A program made the translations under genes and the position numbers. A stretch of 64,000 nt of DNA from Fulvimarina endophytica (GTDB lineage: Bacteria > Pseudomonadota > Alphaproteobacteria > Rhizobiales > Rhizobiaceae). Positions 46,340-54,459 of the stretch are shown here, one piece after another. The stretch spans positions 1 to 64,000 of the forward strand of contig NZ_QURL01000003.1 of NCBI RefSeq assembly GCF_003403015.1. The letters are read 5' to 3'. The stretch's first letter is position 1. Each line of letters opens with the position of its first letter. The notes under the pieces are model-generated. The model was not told the DNA's origin and searched no databases. It saw nothing but the letters and a program-made list of their open reading frames with translations.

Positions 46340-47071
46340 TCACTCGGCCGCGAGCGCGCCTTCCCCGTCCCCGTCCCGGGTCAGGTAGCGACGCCACATC
46401 GCCTCTGCGCCGAGGGTCTCGACGAAGGCGAGATGGGCGGCGATCTCGGCCTCGGTGAGACGCGGGGCGAGCGGCACCTTGCGCGGGCCGACGGAAACCG
46501 GCCCGCCCATCAGCGCCGCCTCGTCCTCCTCCGCGTTCACCGTCAGGCCGAGCGAGGACTGCCGCCCGCCGATCAGCTCGATATAGACGTCGGCGAGGAG
46601 TTCGGAATCGAGAAGCGCCCCGTGCTTGTCGCGCCGGCTCGTATCGACCGAGAAGCGCGAGCACAGCGCATCGAGGCTCGCCGGCGCCATCGGGAACTTG
46701 CGCCGCGCCATGGCGAGCGTATCGATGATCAGCGAGGGCTCGATCGGCGGCTGGCCGATCCGCTTCAGTTCGGCATTGAGGAAGCCGGCGTCGAAGGAGG
46801 CGTTGTGGGCGATCAGCTTGGCGCCCGCGAAGAAATCGAGAAAGGCCTCCGCTATCTCCTCGAAGAGCGGCTTGTCCATCAGGAACTCGTCCGAGATGCC
46901 GTGCACGTCGAACGCCGCCGGGTCCACCTTGCGGCCGGCCGGGCGGATATACTGGTGATAGGTCTTGCCCGTGGGGATGTGGTTCCACAGCTCCACCCCG
47001 CCGATCTCGATCACCCGGTCGACGGTGTTGTCGAGGCCGGTCGTTTCCGTGTCGAACACGATCTCGCGCAT
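46340..47071 (-). CDS. dnaQ: DNA polymerase III epsilon subunit (3'-5' proofreading exonuclease)
   Basis: A 243-residue DEDDh exonuclease. ExoI motif DTETTG (Asp7, Glu9), ExoII HNASFDAGFLNAEL near 97-110, and ExoIII with the catalytic histidine in DKHGALLDSELLADVYIEL near 155-173 are all present. It proofreads as part of the polymerase III core. The C-terminus (about 185-243) is the beta-clamp/alpha-binding tail. ATG 47071 (MREIVFDTETTG) is the standard start; the open frame continues upstream without homology. Near secB and fxsA, as in other alphaproteobacteria. Confidence 0.97.
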   Translation of the reverse strand: MREIVFDTETTGLDNTVDRVIEIGGVELWNHIPTGKTYHQYIRPAGRKVDPAAFDVHGISDEFLMDKPLFEEIAEAFLDFFAGAKLIAHNASFDAGFLNAELKRIGQPPIEPSLIIDTLAMARRKFPMAPASLDALCSRFSVDTSRRDKHGALLDSELLADVYIELIGGRQSSLGLTVNAEEDEAALMGGPVSVGPRKVPLAPRLTEAEIAAHLAFVETLGAEAMWRRYLTRDGDGEGALAAE

Positions 47072-47325
47072 GGTGCCTCTCCTCTCGCTGGACGGACCCG
47101 TTGAAACCCGTCTGGGTGCCCGCCGCAAGGGGGTCGGGGCGCCCGATCCTCCGTCGTCCCCGGACACGTGACCGGTGTTCCCGTTCCGTTTCCATCACTC
47201 TCGCAAATGGTCCGGCGGCGCTCGCTGAATCCCGCGCCCGATCTATACTAAGGGCGGCATGGAACCGGTGACGGCAGTCCGCCCGCCCTCGCCGGACACG
47301 CGCCACGGACACGGAGCCCCACCCG

Positions 47326-48312
47326 ATGAGCCTCGGACTGATCGCCCTTCTCGACGATATCGCGGCCATCGCCCGGACCGCCGCGGCCTCCCTCGACGAT
47401 ATCGGAATGCAGGCGGCGAGAGCGGGAACGAAGGCCGCGGGCGTCGTCATCGACGATGCCGCCGTCGCGCCGCGCTACGTCACGGGCTCTGCGCCCGAGC
47501 GCGAACTGCCCATCGTCTGGCGCATCACCCTCGGCTCCCTGCGCAACAAGCTCCTCTTCCTCCTGCCGATCGCGATCCTCCTGTCGGAATTCGCGCCCTG
47601 GGCGATCACGCCCCTCCTCACCCTCGGCGGCCTCTATCTCTGCTACGAGGGCGCCGAGAAGATCTTCGAGTGGGTCGTGCCCCACAAGGCCCATGCCCAT
47701 GAGAAGAAGGTGGGGGCGAAACCCGAGGATCCCAAGGTTCTCGAGGATCGGCGGGTGGCGAGCGCGATCTCGACCGATTTCATCCTTTCGGCCGAGATCA
47801 TGGCGATCACGCTTGCCAACATGCCCACCGACAACGCGATCTGGATGCGGATCGTCGTCCTCGCCATCGTCGCCGTCGGCGTGACGGTCGCGGTCTACGG
47901 CGCCGTCGCGATCATCGTGAAGATGGACGATATCGGCCTTGCCATGGCGCGCTCGAAATCGGGCGGCGCGATTGCCGCAACGGGCCGGGGCATCGTCGTC
48001 GCCATGCCCTATTTCCTGAAGCTGCTCACCGTGGTCGGCACCGCCGCCATGGTCTGGGTCGGCGGCGGCATCCTCGTCCATTCCCTCGCCCATTACGGGC
48101 TGACTGGCATCGAGCACGGCCTCGAACATTACGGCGAGACCGTCGCCCATGCGGTCGGCGCGATGGAGGGCTTCCTCCACTGGCTGGTCTTCGCGGCGGG
48201 CTCGGGGCTTCTCGGGCTTCTCGCCGGCCTCGTCCTCATCCCGATCGTCGGCAAGGTGATCGCCCCGCTCTACCGATCCGTCACCGGCAAGAGCGAGACC
48301 GCCGCCCATTGA
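47326..48312 (+). CDS. DUF808 (YedI) family membrane protein
   Basis: A 328-residue inner-membrane protein matching DUF808: MSLGLIALLDDIAAIARTAAASLDDIGMQAARAGTKAAGVVIDDAAVAPRY is the conserved N-terminus. About seven helices follow, with GSLRNKLLFLLPIAILLSEFAPW, a cytoplasmic His/Lys loop (PHKAHAHEKK) and late HYGLTGIEHGLEHYGETVAHAVG. The function of the E. coli homologue YedI is unknown. ATG 47326 lies after a GGAG-containing stretch. It is followed by a small lipoprotein gene on the other strand. Confidence 0.92.
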   Translation: MSLGLIALLDDIAAIARTAAASLDDIGMQAARAGTKAAGVVIDDAAVAPRYVTGSAPERELPIVWRITLGSLRNKLLFLLPIAILLSEFAPWAITPLLTLGGLYLCYEGAEKIFEWVVPHKAHAHEKKVGAKPEDPKVLEDRRVASAISTDFILSAEIMAITLANMPTDNAIWMRIVVLAIVAVGVTVAVYGAVAIIVKMDDIGLAMARSKSGGAIAATGRGIVVAMPYFLKLLTVVGTAAMVWVGGGILVHSLAHYGLTGIEHGLEHYGETVAHAVGAMEGFLHWLVFAAGSGLLGLLAGLVLIPIVGKVIAPLYRSVTGKSETAAH

Positions 48313-48364
48313 GGCCAAACGGCTCGTTCGAGGGGTTCGCGCTCGCGCCTTGAGAAGCCGCGCC

Positions 48365-48496
48365 TCAGTAGTCGGCGGCGGGCTGGGTGAGGAGCATGGC
48401 GCTGTTCTCCCAGCCGGCGCTGCGCACCTCGGGCGACGGGCTCGCGCAGGCCGACAGGACGAGAAGGGTGGCAAGGCCGAGGATCGTGGCACGCAT
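48365..48496 (-). CDS. Small lipoprotein
   Basis: A 43-residue protein with a lipobox: MRATILGLATLLVLSACASPSPE, with the modified cysteine at residue 17. The mature part is only about 27 residues (ASPSPEVRSAGWENSAMLLTQPAADY). Such tiny lipoproteins are common in alphaproteobacteria but rarely annotated; the role is unknown. ATG 48496 has a purine-rich site upstream. It is convergent with DUF808. Confidence 0.6.
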   Translation of the reverse strand: MRATILGLATLLVLSACASPSPEVRSAGWENSAMLLTQPAADY

Positions 48497-48649
48497 GACG
48501 GCGAGGCTCCGCTTTCGAAGAGGAATTGTGCGGGGCGCTCCCCGTCCCTTGCCCATACACCATCGCCGCGCGATCGGCAGCGCCCCGCCGGCAACAGGCC
48601 GGAGGCGCCTTCCCTTCGCTTCGCCGCGCCGCACCGCAAACCGGTTTCC

Positions 48650-48767
48650 AGCGTTCGGTCCGATGCGCTAAAGCCTCGGACCCGATTTGAGAATCGGGTC
48701 CGAGGCTCCTGTTTTTTGCTGACGCATCGGATGGCCCGAAAACCGGGTCCACTTTTCGGTCCGATGC
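48650..48767 (-). repeat. Two-hairpin intergenic repeat, copy 4 (complete, with an extra partial hairpin)
   Basis: Hairpin B (48674-48705) keeps the perfect 14-bp stem with a TGAG loop, followed by a complete hairpin A (48724-48767) in reverse orientation relative to copy 1. A third arm, TTCGGTCCGATGC (from 48655), is a remnant of another hairpin A, so this locus looks like a mosaic A-B-A element. Confidence 0.92.
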
Positions 48768-48841
48768 GCTAGAGCATCGTCAAACGGCGCATGAGCCTCA
48801 AGGCCGCGCGACCGTCACGCTTGAGGAAGGCCAGAACGACC

Positions 48842-49303
48842 ATGACCGATACCGGCGATCTCTCCCAGCTCGGCCGCCAGGCCGAGACCCCCGCCTCGCC
48901 CGAAGAGGCGGTGCTGGAAACCGTGCCCTATGCGGGCAGTGAGGGCCCGCCCACCCTCGTGCGCTTCACCTGCCCGGAATTCACCTCGCTCTGCCCGGTC
49001 ACCGGCCAGCCGGACTTCGCCCATCTCGTCATCGACTACGTGCCGGATGCCCGCCTCGTGGAATCGAAGTCGCTGAAGCTGTTTTTGACGAGCTTCCGCA
49101 ATCACGGCGCCTTCCACGAGAGCTGCACGGTGATGGTCGCAAAACGCATCACCGAGGCGACGCGGCCGAAATGGCTGCGGATCGGCGGCTACTGGTATCC
49201 GCGCGGCGGCATTCCGATCGACGTCTTCTGGCAGACCGGCCCCGCCCCCGAAGACCTCTTCCTGCCCGATCAGGGCGTTCCGACCTATCGCGGACGCGGC
49301 TGA
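48842..49303 (+). CDS. queF: NADPH-dependent 7-cyano-7-deazaguanine reductase (unimodular QueF)
   Basis: A 153-residue enzyme that reduces preQ0 to preQ1 in queuosine synthesis. Catalytic Cys51 (LCPVTGQPD) with Asp58, the QueF signature ESKSLK (74-79) and the FHE motif (91-93) are present. The length fits the short, single-domain form. ATG 48842 follows a GAACGACC stretch. It lies just after repeat copy 4. Confidence 0.96.
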   Translation: MTDTGDLSQLGRQAETPASPEEAVLETVPYAGSEGPPTLVRFTCPEFTSLCPVTGQPDFAHLVIDYVPDARLVESKSLKLFLTSFRNHGAFHESCTVMVAKRITEATRPKWLRIGGYWYPRGGIPIDVFWQTGPAPEDLFLPDQGVPTYRGRG

Positions 49304-49331
49304 GACGAGGCCGGAGGCGAAAGGGCGGCCC

Positions 49332-50303
49332 TCACTCGCGGGCGAGAACGCCGCTCTCCCAGCCCAGCATCGCACGCTTGCGGGTTAGGCCCCAGTGATA
49401 GCCGGTGAGCGCGCCGGTGCGGCCCACCACCCGGTGGCACGGCACCACGAAGGAGATCGGATTGCGCCCGACCGCCGCGCCGACGGCCCGCGCGGCCTTG
49501 GGCGCGCCGATGCGGGCGGCGATCGCCGAATAGGTGGTGGCGGTGCCGAAGGGAATTTCGCTCAAGGCCTCCCAGACGCGCACCTCGAAGTCGGTGCCGA
49601 TCAGCACCACCCGCAGCGGCGTCTCGGCCCGCCAGGCGCCCGGCTCGAACACCCGCTTCCGGTAGGGGGCGGTGAGGCTTTGATCTTCGCGGAACGCCGC
49701 GCGCGGCCAGCGTCGGCGCATGTCGGCGAGCGCGGCCGCCCGTCCCTCCTCGCCGTCTTCCGCAAAGCCGATGCCGGCGAGCCCGCGCTCGCTCGCGGTC
49801 ACGATCGCAAGGCCGAAGGGCGTCTCGTGAAACCCGTAGACGAGGGACAGCCCCTCGCCCTTCGCCTTGTAGGCCCCCGGCGACAGCGCCTCATGCTTGA
49901 CGAAGAGGTCGTGCAGGCGCGAGGGGCCGGACAGGCCCACCTCGAAGGCGGCGTCGAGCAGCGGCAGCCCGTCCGAAAGGAGCCGGCGCGCATGGTCGAG
50001 GGTGACCGCCTGGAGAAAGGACTTCGGCGTCAGCCCGCACCAGCGCCGGAAGAGCGTGACGAGACCCTCCTCGTCCACCTCCAGCCGGCGGGCGAGTTCG
50101 GCAAGGCTCGGCTGTTCGCGATAGTCGAGCGAGATCCGCTCGATCGCCCGGCGCACCAGATCGTAATCGGCCGCCTCGCGCGAGCCGCCCGCCTCGGATC
50201 GCAAAACCTCCCCGTGCGCGGTCGGCGCGGATGCCCGATCGGCGATGGCTGCGGGCCGGCCTTCGGTCTTTGCGTCCTGGGTTTCGGTCATGGTCTCGAA
50301 CAT
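49332..50303 (-). CDS. Ada-like AraC / O6-methylguanine-DNA methyltransferase fusion
   Basis: A 323-residue protein. An AraC-type helix-turn-helix covers about 48-145 (LAELARRLEVDEEGLVTLFRRWCGLTP), then the methyltransferase domain (about 155-318) with active-site Cys289 in VPCHRV and the RAVG...NP motif. The zinc/phosphotriester N-terminal domain of E. coli Ada (C-x-C...) is absent, so this form repairs O6-methylguanine but cannot use the Ada methyl-phosphotriester switch. ATG 50303 is chosen as no match lies upstream. Confidence 0.94.
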   Translation of the reverse strand: MFETMTETQDAKTEGRPAAIADRASAPTAHGEVLRSEAGGSREAADYDLVRRAIERISLDYREQPSLAELARRLEVDEEGLVTLFRRWCGLTPKSFLQAVTLDHARRLLSDGLPLLDAAFEVGLSGPSRLHDLFVKHEALSPGAYKAKGEGLSLVYGFHETPFGLAIVTASERGLAGIGFAEDGEEGRAAALADMRRRWPRAAFREDQSLTAPYRKRVFEPGAWRAETPLRVVLIGTDFEVRVWEALSEIPFGTATTYSAIAARIGAPKAARAVGAAVGRNPISFVVPCHRVVGRTGALTGYHWGLTRKRAMLGWESGVLARE

Positions 50304-50408
50304 GGCACGGTTCTCCCTTCGAGGGCAGATGGCCATGGGAGGGGGCACGGACGCCACCCGTTTTTTCGCGCCCGCCGCCGGATGATCCGCCCCGGCCTAT
50401 CCGACGCG

Positions 50409-50918
50409 TCAGCCGCGTTTCGCCTCGCCCAGCGCCTCGTTGAAGGCCTTGGCGAACGTCTCCCGATCGTCGAGATGGAGGAAGGCGCCGATCTCGGTGG
50501 TCCGCCCCCGGCTCGCCACATGCATGCCGGTGATGCCGATCTCCTCCATGCGGCTGATGCGGAACCGCGTCCAGGCGGGCAGGTAATGGGTCTCCCTCAC
50601 CCGCCCGCGCGGCGAGATCTTGCGGATCGACAGGTCGTTGCGCGAGATCGACACCTCTTCGCGGGCGGTGCCCGAGGCGAAGCTGAACTTCAGGGCGAGA
50701 TAGAGGATCAGGATGTCGAGGCCGAGAAAGCCGAAGACCGGCCAGGCGCCCATGGAGGCGAAGGCCGCGCCCGCGCCCAGGCACACGGCGCCGAAGAGCA
50801 CCATGGTCACGATGAAGCCGCGCCGCCCGAGCGAGCGATAGGGCGTCAGCAGCGCCTCGAAGATCGGCCGGTCGGCATCGGGGACCGGGTTCGCGTTCTG
50901 CCTCGAATTGTCATCCAT
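50409..50918 (-). CDS. DUF2244 domain-containing membrane protein
   Basis: A 169-residue inner-membrane protein with two helices at about 36-57 and 61-80 (VTMVLFGAVCLGAGAAFASMG, VFGFLGLDILILYLALKFSF) and a soluble DUF2244 C-terminus (TAREEVSISRNDLSIRKISPRGRVRETHYLPAWTRF). Family members are common next to nth in alphaproteobacteria, but the function is unknown. ATG 50918; the frame is open for a further 800 codons on this strand, but that is antisense to real genes. It is divergent from nth, with repeat copy 5 between. Confidence 0.9.
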   Translation of the reverse strand: MDDNSRQNANPVPDADRPIFEALLTPYRSLGRRGFIVTMVLFGAVCLGAGAAFASMGAWPVFGFLGLDILILYLALKFSFASGTAREEVSISRNDLSIRKISPRGRVRETHYLPAWTRFRISRMEEIGITGMHVASRGRTTEIGAFLHLDDRETFAKAFNEALGEAKRG

Positions 50919-50934
50919 CGCGGGCGACTCTAAA

Positions 50935-50978
50935 GCATCGGACCGGAGCCTGCGAACCGGTTCGCGGACGATCCGATG
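50935..50978. repeat. Intergenic repeat, copy 5 (diverged hairpin A)
   Basis: The outer arms GCATCGGA and TCCGATG are kept; the inner arms are changed (GCGAACC and GGTTCGC form a new inner stem). It sits in the divergent promoter region between DUF2244 and nth. Confidence 0.7.
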
Positions 50979-51047
50979 GGAAACCAGAAGACCGGAGCCC
51001 GAAAGCCCGCTCCGTCGGGAACGGGTCATCGGGCGCCAGGGACGGCT

Positions 51048-51917
51048 ATGACGGACAAGATCGACACATCGCCCGGCGGAATCAAGGCGTCTTCGAACCC
51101 GGCGCGCGAGACGCCTGCGGCAAATGGCGCAAGGCCCGCGCGCGTCGCGGCCGGGAGCGGGACCGGGACCAAGGCGGCTGCGAAGCCCAAGCCCAAGCCC
51201 AAAGCGAAGCAACGCGCCCCCCGCATCCCCTATGCGCCCGAGGAGATCGCCGAGATCTTCCGCCGCTTTTCGGTGCAGCGGCCCGAGCCCGTGCCCGAGC
51301 TCGAACACTCCAATCCCTTCACCCTCCTCGTCGCCGTCGTCCTTTCGGCCCAGGCGACGGATGCCGGCGTCAACAAGGCGACGCGGGGCCTCTTTGCGGC
51401 CGCCGACAATGCGGCGGCCATGGCCGGTCTCGGCGAGGAGACGATCCGCGAGCACGTGAAGACGATCGGCCTCTACCGCAACAAGGCGAAAAACGTCCTC
51501 GCCCTCTCCCGGCAGCTCGTGGAGCATCACGGTGGCGAGGTGCCCGCCGATCGCGCCGCCCTCGAAGCCCTGCCCGGCGTCGGGCGCAAGACCGCCAATG
51601 TCGTCCTCAACACCGCCTTCGGCGAGGAGACCCTCGCCGTCGACACCCATATCTTCCGGCTCGGCAACCGGCTGAAGCTCGCCCCCGGCAAGACCGTGGA
51701 CGAGGTGGAGGAGCGGTTCCTGAAGATCATTCCGCCCGCCTACCGGCGGCACGCCCATCACTGGCTGATCCTGCACGGTCGCTATGTCTGCAAGGCGCGC
51801 AAGCCCGATTGCGGGGTCTGCGTCATCGCCGATCTCTGCCGGGCCGAGGAGAAGACGAACGATCAGCCGGCCGCGCTCGTCGAACTCGCCGCCACGGCCC
51901 CACCCGTCGCCGGCTGA
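51048..51917 (+). CDS. nth: Endonuclease III (DNA glycosylase/AP lyase)
   Basis: A 289-residue HhH-GPD glycosylase that removes oxidised pyrimidines. The helix-hairpin-helix LPGVGRKTA contains the catalytic lysine (Lys181) and the later VDTHIFRL the catalytic Asp199. The 4Fe-4S cluster is C-x6-C-x2-C-x5-C (Cys248, 255, 258, 264). The first 55 residues are Ala/Pro/Lys-rich and disordered, longer than the usual Nth. ATG 51048 is chosen; an ATG at 50976 would overlap repeat copy 5. Confidence 0.96.
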   Translation: MTDKIDTSPGGIKASSNPARETPAANGARPARVAAGSGTGTKAAAKPKPKPKAKQRAPRIPYAPEEIAEIFRRFSVQRPEPVPELEHSNPFTLLVAVVLSAQATDAGVNKATRGLFAAADNAAAMAGLGEETIREHVKTIGLYRNKAKNVLALSRQLVEHHGGEVPADRAALEALPGVGRKTANVVLNTAFGEETLAVDTHIFRLGNRLKLAPGKTVDEVEERFLKIIPPAYRRHAHHWLILHGRYVCKARKPDCGVCVIADLCRAEEKTNDQPAALVELAATAPPVAG

Positions 51918-51979
51918 GCCCCATCCCGTCGAACCACGTCCGGTCGCGCGCCCTTGCCGCCTATAGGGATATTGAGCAT

Positions 51980-52003
51980 AGTATAGCCATTCAAGGCTAT
52001 ACT
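51980..52003. promoter_or_regulatory. Perfect palindrome just upstream of the AAA ATPase gene
   Basis: Arms AGTATAGCC and GGCTATACT (9 bp each, ATTCAA between) lie 20 bases before the start at 52023, in an unusually AT-rich patch. The position suggests a promoter-overlapping operator, possibly autoregulated. No binder is identified. Confidence 0.65.
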
Positions 52004-52022
52004 CTGTCCTAAAAGACTCGAT

Positions 52023-53195
52023 ATGGATCCCGTCCGCAATCCCTTCGCGCCGGGCGCCGGCTCCCAGCCTCCGGAACTTGCCGGCCGCGCGGAGATCGTC
52101 ACCGCCGCCGACACCGCGCTCCAGCGCGTTCTCATCGGCCGACCCGCCCAGTCCCAGATGTTTCTCGGCCTGCGCGGGGTCGGCAAGACCGTCCTCCTCA
52201 ACCGCATCGAGCGCCTCGCCGAGGACCACGGCTTCCTCACCTCCTTCATCGAGGCGCCGGAGGACAAGCGCCTCGCCGATCTCCTCTACCCGAAGATCCA
52301 TCAGGTGCTGCGCAAGCTCTCTCTCGTCGAGGCGGCGAAGACCGCGAGCCACCGCGCGCTGAAGGCCCTGCGCAGCTTTGCCGGCGCCTTTCGCATCAAG
52401 GTCGGCGATTTCGAGGTCGCCGTCGACCCCGAGCCCGGCCTGGCCGACAGCGGCAATCTCGAATACGACGTGACCGAGCTCTTCCAGAGCGTCGGCGAGG
52501 CCGCGCGGGCGGCAGGCCGGGGCTGGGCGATCCTCATCGACGAGGTCCAGTATCTCTCGCCCGAGGAGCTCGGCGCGCTGATCGTCGCGATCCACCGGGT
52601 CAATCAGCGTTCGCTTCCGATCCTCCTCTTCGGCGCCGGCCTGCCAGCGATCGCGGCGCTTTCGGGCGATGCCAAATCCTATGCCGAGCGGCTCTTCGTC
52701 TTTCCGAAGGTCGGCCCCTTGAGCGCCGTGGACGCGGCCAACGCCATCCGCCAGCCGATCGAGGAGGAGGGAGAGAGGATCGAGGAGGATCTCGTCTCGG
52801 CCATCGTCGGACTGACGGAGGGCTATCCCTATTTTCTTCAGGAATGGGGCTATCAGGTCTGGAACGCCTCGCCCGGCTCGCCGATCGCGATGGCCTGCCT
52901 TCAGCCGGCGCGAAAGGAGGCCCTCCGGCGCCTCGACGACGGCTTCTTCAAGGTCCGCATCGAGCGCCTGACGCCGAAGGAGCGGGACTACGTCATCGCC
53001 ATGGCGCGCCTCGGCACCGGGCCCTATCGCTCGGCCGACGTCGCCGACGGGCTCGGCGAGAAGCTGACGACCCTCGGGCCGCGCCGGGCTCAGATCATCG
53101 CCAAGGGCATGATCTACAGTCCCGGCCATGGCGACATCGCCTTCACGGTGCCGATGTTCGAGGCCTATCTGAAGCGCCACTGGATCCGTGACTGA
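52023..53195 (+). CDS. Orphan AAA family ATPase (archaeal/MoxR-like P-loop)
   Basis: A 390-residue P-loop ATPase. Walker A GLRGVGKT (49-56), Walker B WAILIDEVQYL with Asp173-Glu174 (about 168-178), and sensor regions LPILLFGAGLPAIAALSGDAKSYAERLF (about 200-225) are present. It matches the ATP-binding/ORC-like group that includes archaeal-type ATPases found with mobile elements or toxin-antitoxin loci. The C-terminal winged-helix part (LTPKERDYVIAMARLGTGPYRSADVAD, about 317-345) supports DNA binding. No partner gene adjoins it on its strand. The conserved palindrome at 51980 suggests tight control. Function unassigned. Confidence 0.82.
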   Translation: MDPVRNPFAPGAGSQPPELAGRAEIVTAADTALQRVLIGRPAQSQMFLGLRGVGKTVLLNRIERLAEDHGFLTSFIEAPEDKRLADLLYPKIHQVLRKLSLVEAAKTASHRALKALRSFAGAFRIKVGDFEVAVDPEPGLADSGNLEYDVTELFQSVGEAARAAGRGWAILIDEVQYLSPEELGALIVAIHRVNQRSLPILLFGAGLPAIAALSGDAKSYAERLFVFPKVGPLSAVDAANAIRQPIEEEGERIEEDLVSAIVGLTEGYPYFLQEWGYQVWNASPGSPIAMACLQPARKEALRRLDDGFFKVRIERLTPKERDYVIAMARLGTGPYRSADVADGLGEKLTTLGPRRAQIIAKGMIYSPGHGDIAFTVPMFEAYLKRHWIRD

Positions 53196-53259
53196 CAGGG
53201 GCGCAGCCGCACGATGCCGCCCGCAGCCGCCCTGCGCCGCTCTCTGCCTCGGCGGGCCT

Positions 53260-54006
53260 TTAGCGGGCCCCGAGCCGCACGGCCTCCTCTCCCAGGCCCA
53301 CCAGTCCGCCGTCCCTGGCCGCCAGCCTCTGGTGGAGATGGACCATGAAGGATGCGGCAAAGAGCGGCGTCAGCACGTTGAGAAAGGGCACCGACAGGAA
53401 GGCGGCGACGACGAGGCCGGCGAGGAAGACCGAGGAGCGATGGCGCTCGCGAAACTCCCGCGCGGCCTCTTCCCCGCGATATCTGAGCGCGGCGAACTCG
53501 AAATATTCCCGGCCGAGCAGATAGCCGTTCACCACGAAGAAGGCGATGAGGTTGATCCCCGGCACGAGCAGCAGCGCGAAGGCGAGGAGATTGCCGAGAA
53601 TGACGATGCCGAAGAACTTGATCGACAGGATCATGCCCGGAAGGATCGGCATCTCCACCCCGCGCGGCGAGCCCGGATAGGAGCGCGTCTCCACCACCTC
53701 GGCCACGTCGTCCAGGAAGAGGCCGGCGATGATCGCGCTGATCGGCCCGATAAGAAAGGCGAGACCGATCGCGAGGACGAAGCCGAGACCCCAGACCGCC
53801 GCACTGCCGATCTGGTCCACCCAGGCCGGAAGCTGCGGGAAGAGGTCGCTCACCAGCGGCAGGACATAGCTCTCGAAGCCGAAGCCGATCGCGAACCAGA
53901 GGCCCACCAGCACCACCGCCGACAGGCCGAGCATCTTCCACAGCGCCGCCCGGAACGGCTCGGAAAAGATATCGGCCAGGGCAAGCCGCGCGCTCGTGAA
54001 GATCAT
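53260..54006 (-). CDS. EI24/CysZ family membrane protein
   Basis: A 248-residue inner-membrane protein with five or six helices. The EI24/CysZ domain covers about 5-215 ([25 protein letters not shown], then [53 protein letters not shown]). E. coli CysZ imports sulfate; other members have unknown substrates. The C-terminal 20 residues ([18 protein letters not shown]) are soluble. ATG 54006 is chosen over an upstream ATG at 54213 that lies in the divergent gene. Confidence 0.9.
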   Translation of the reverse strand: MIFTSARLALADIFSEPFRAALWKMLGLSAVVLVGLWFAIGFGFESYVLPLVSDLFPQLPAWVDQIGSAAVWGLGFVLAIGLAFLIGPISAIIAGLFLDDVAEVVETRSYPGSPRGVEMPILPGMILSIKFFGIVILGNLLAFALLLVPGINLIAFFVVNGYLLGREYFEFAALRYRGEEAAREFRERHRSSVFLAGLVVAAFLSVPFLNVLTPLFAASFMVHLHQRLAARDGGLVGLGEEAVRLGAR

Positions 54007-54130
54007 TGTATGGGCTTTCGGACGGTCCGAGGAGATCGTTGTCCGAAATAAGAAGGCGGTTTCGTGCACACAAGCACCAGCGCGGCGAGGTCTCTTTTCA
54101 AGAACGCCGGCGTCGGCCATATGCTCTGCC

Positions 54131-54313
54131 ATGACCAAGAAGTCCGAACTCCCCGTCAAGCTCTGCGTCCAGTGCGGCAAGCCCATGGTCTGGCGCAAGA
54201 AGTGGGAGCGCAACTGGGACGAGGTCCGCTACTGCTCCCAGCGCTGCCGGCGCGAGGCCAAAGCCGGCGTGCCGGGCCGATACGTGCCGCCCGAAGGCGG
54301 CGGCGAGGACTGA
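54131..54313 (+). CDS. DUF2256 zinc-ribbon protein
   Basis: A 60-residue protein of the DUF2256 family: [38 protein letters not shown]. The four cysteines (CVQC and CSQRC) form a probable zinc ribbon. Function unknown, though the family often sits near photolyase or cryptochrome genes in other bacteria; none is here. ATG 54131; the frame is open upstream into the divergent gene. Confidence 0.9.
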   Translation: MTKKSELPVKLCVQCGKPMVWRKKWERNWDEVRYCSQRCRREAKAGVPGRYVPPEGGGED

Positions 54314-54459
54314 CCGGCCCGCCCTTCCTGGATTTACGTCCTCATCGCCCGCCCGCCCCTCGCCTGTCGCCTGTCGCCCGGCTCGTCCTGGAAGGCCTGA
54401 GGCCGGGTCCCCGCGATCAGGGCCGGTCCCGAACGCAGCGGACCTCTGCGTAGAAACCC

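Noticed and set aside
50409..53360. A 983-codon minus-strand frame that extends DUF2244 upstream
   Set aside because: Only the last 169 codons match DUF2244. The rest is antisense to nth and the AAA ATPase.
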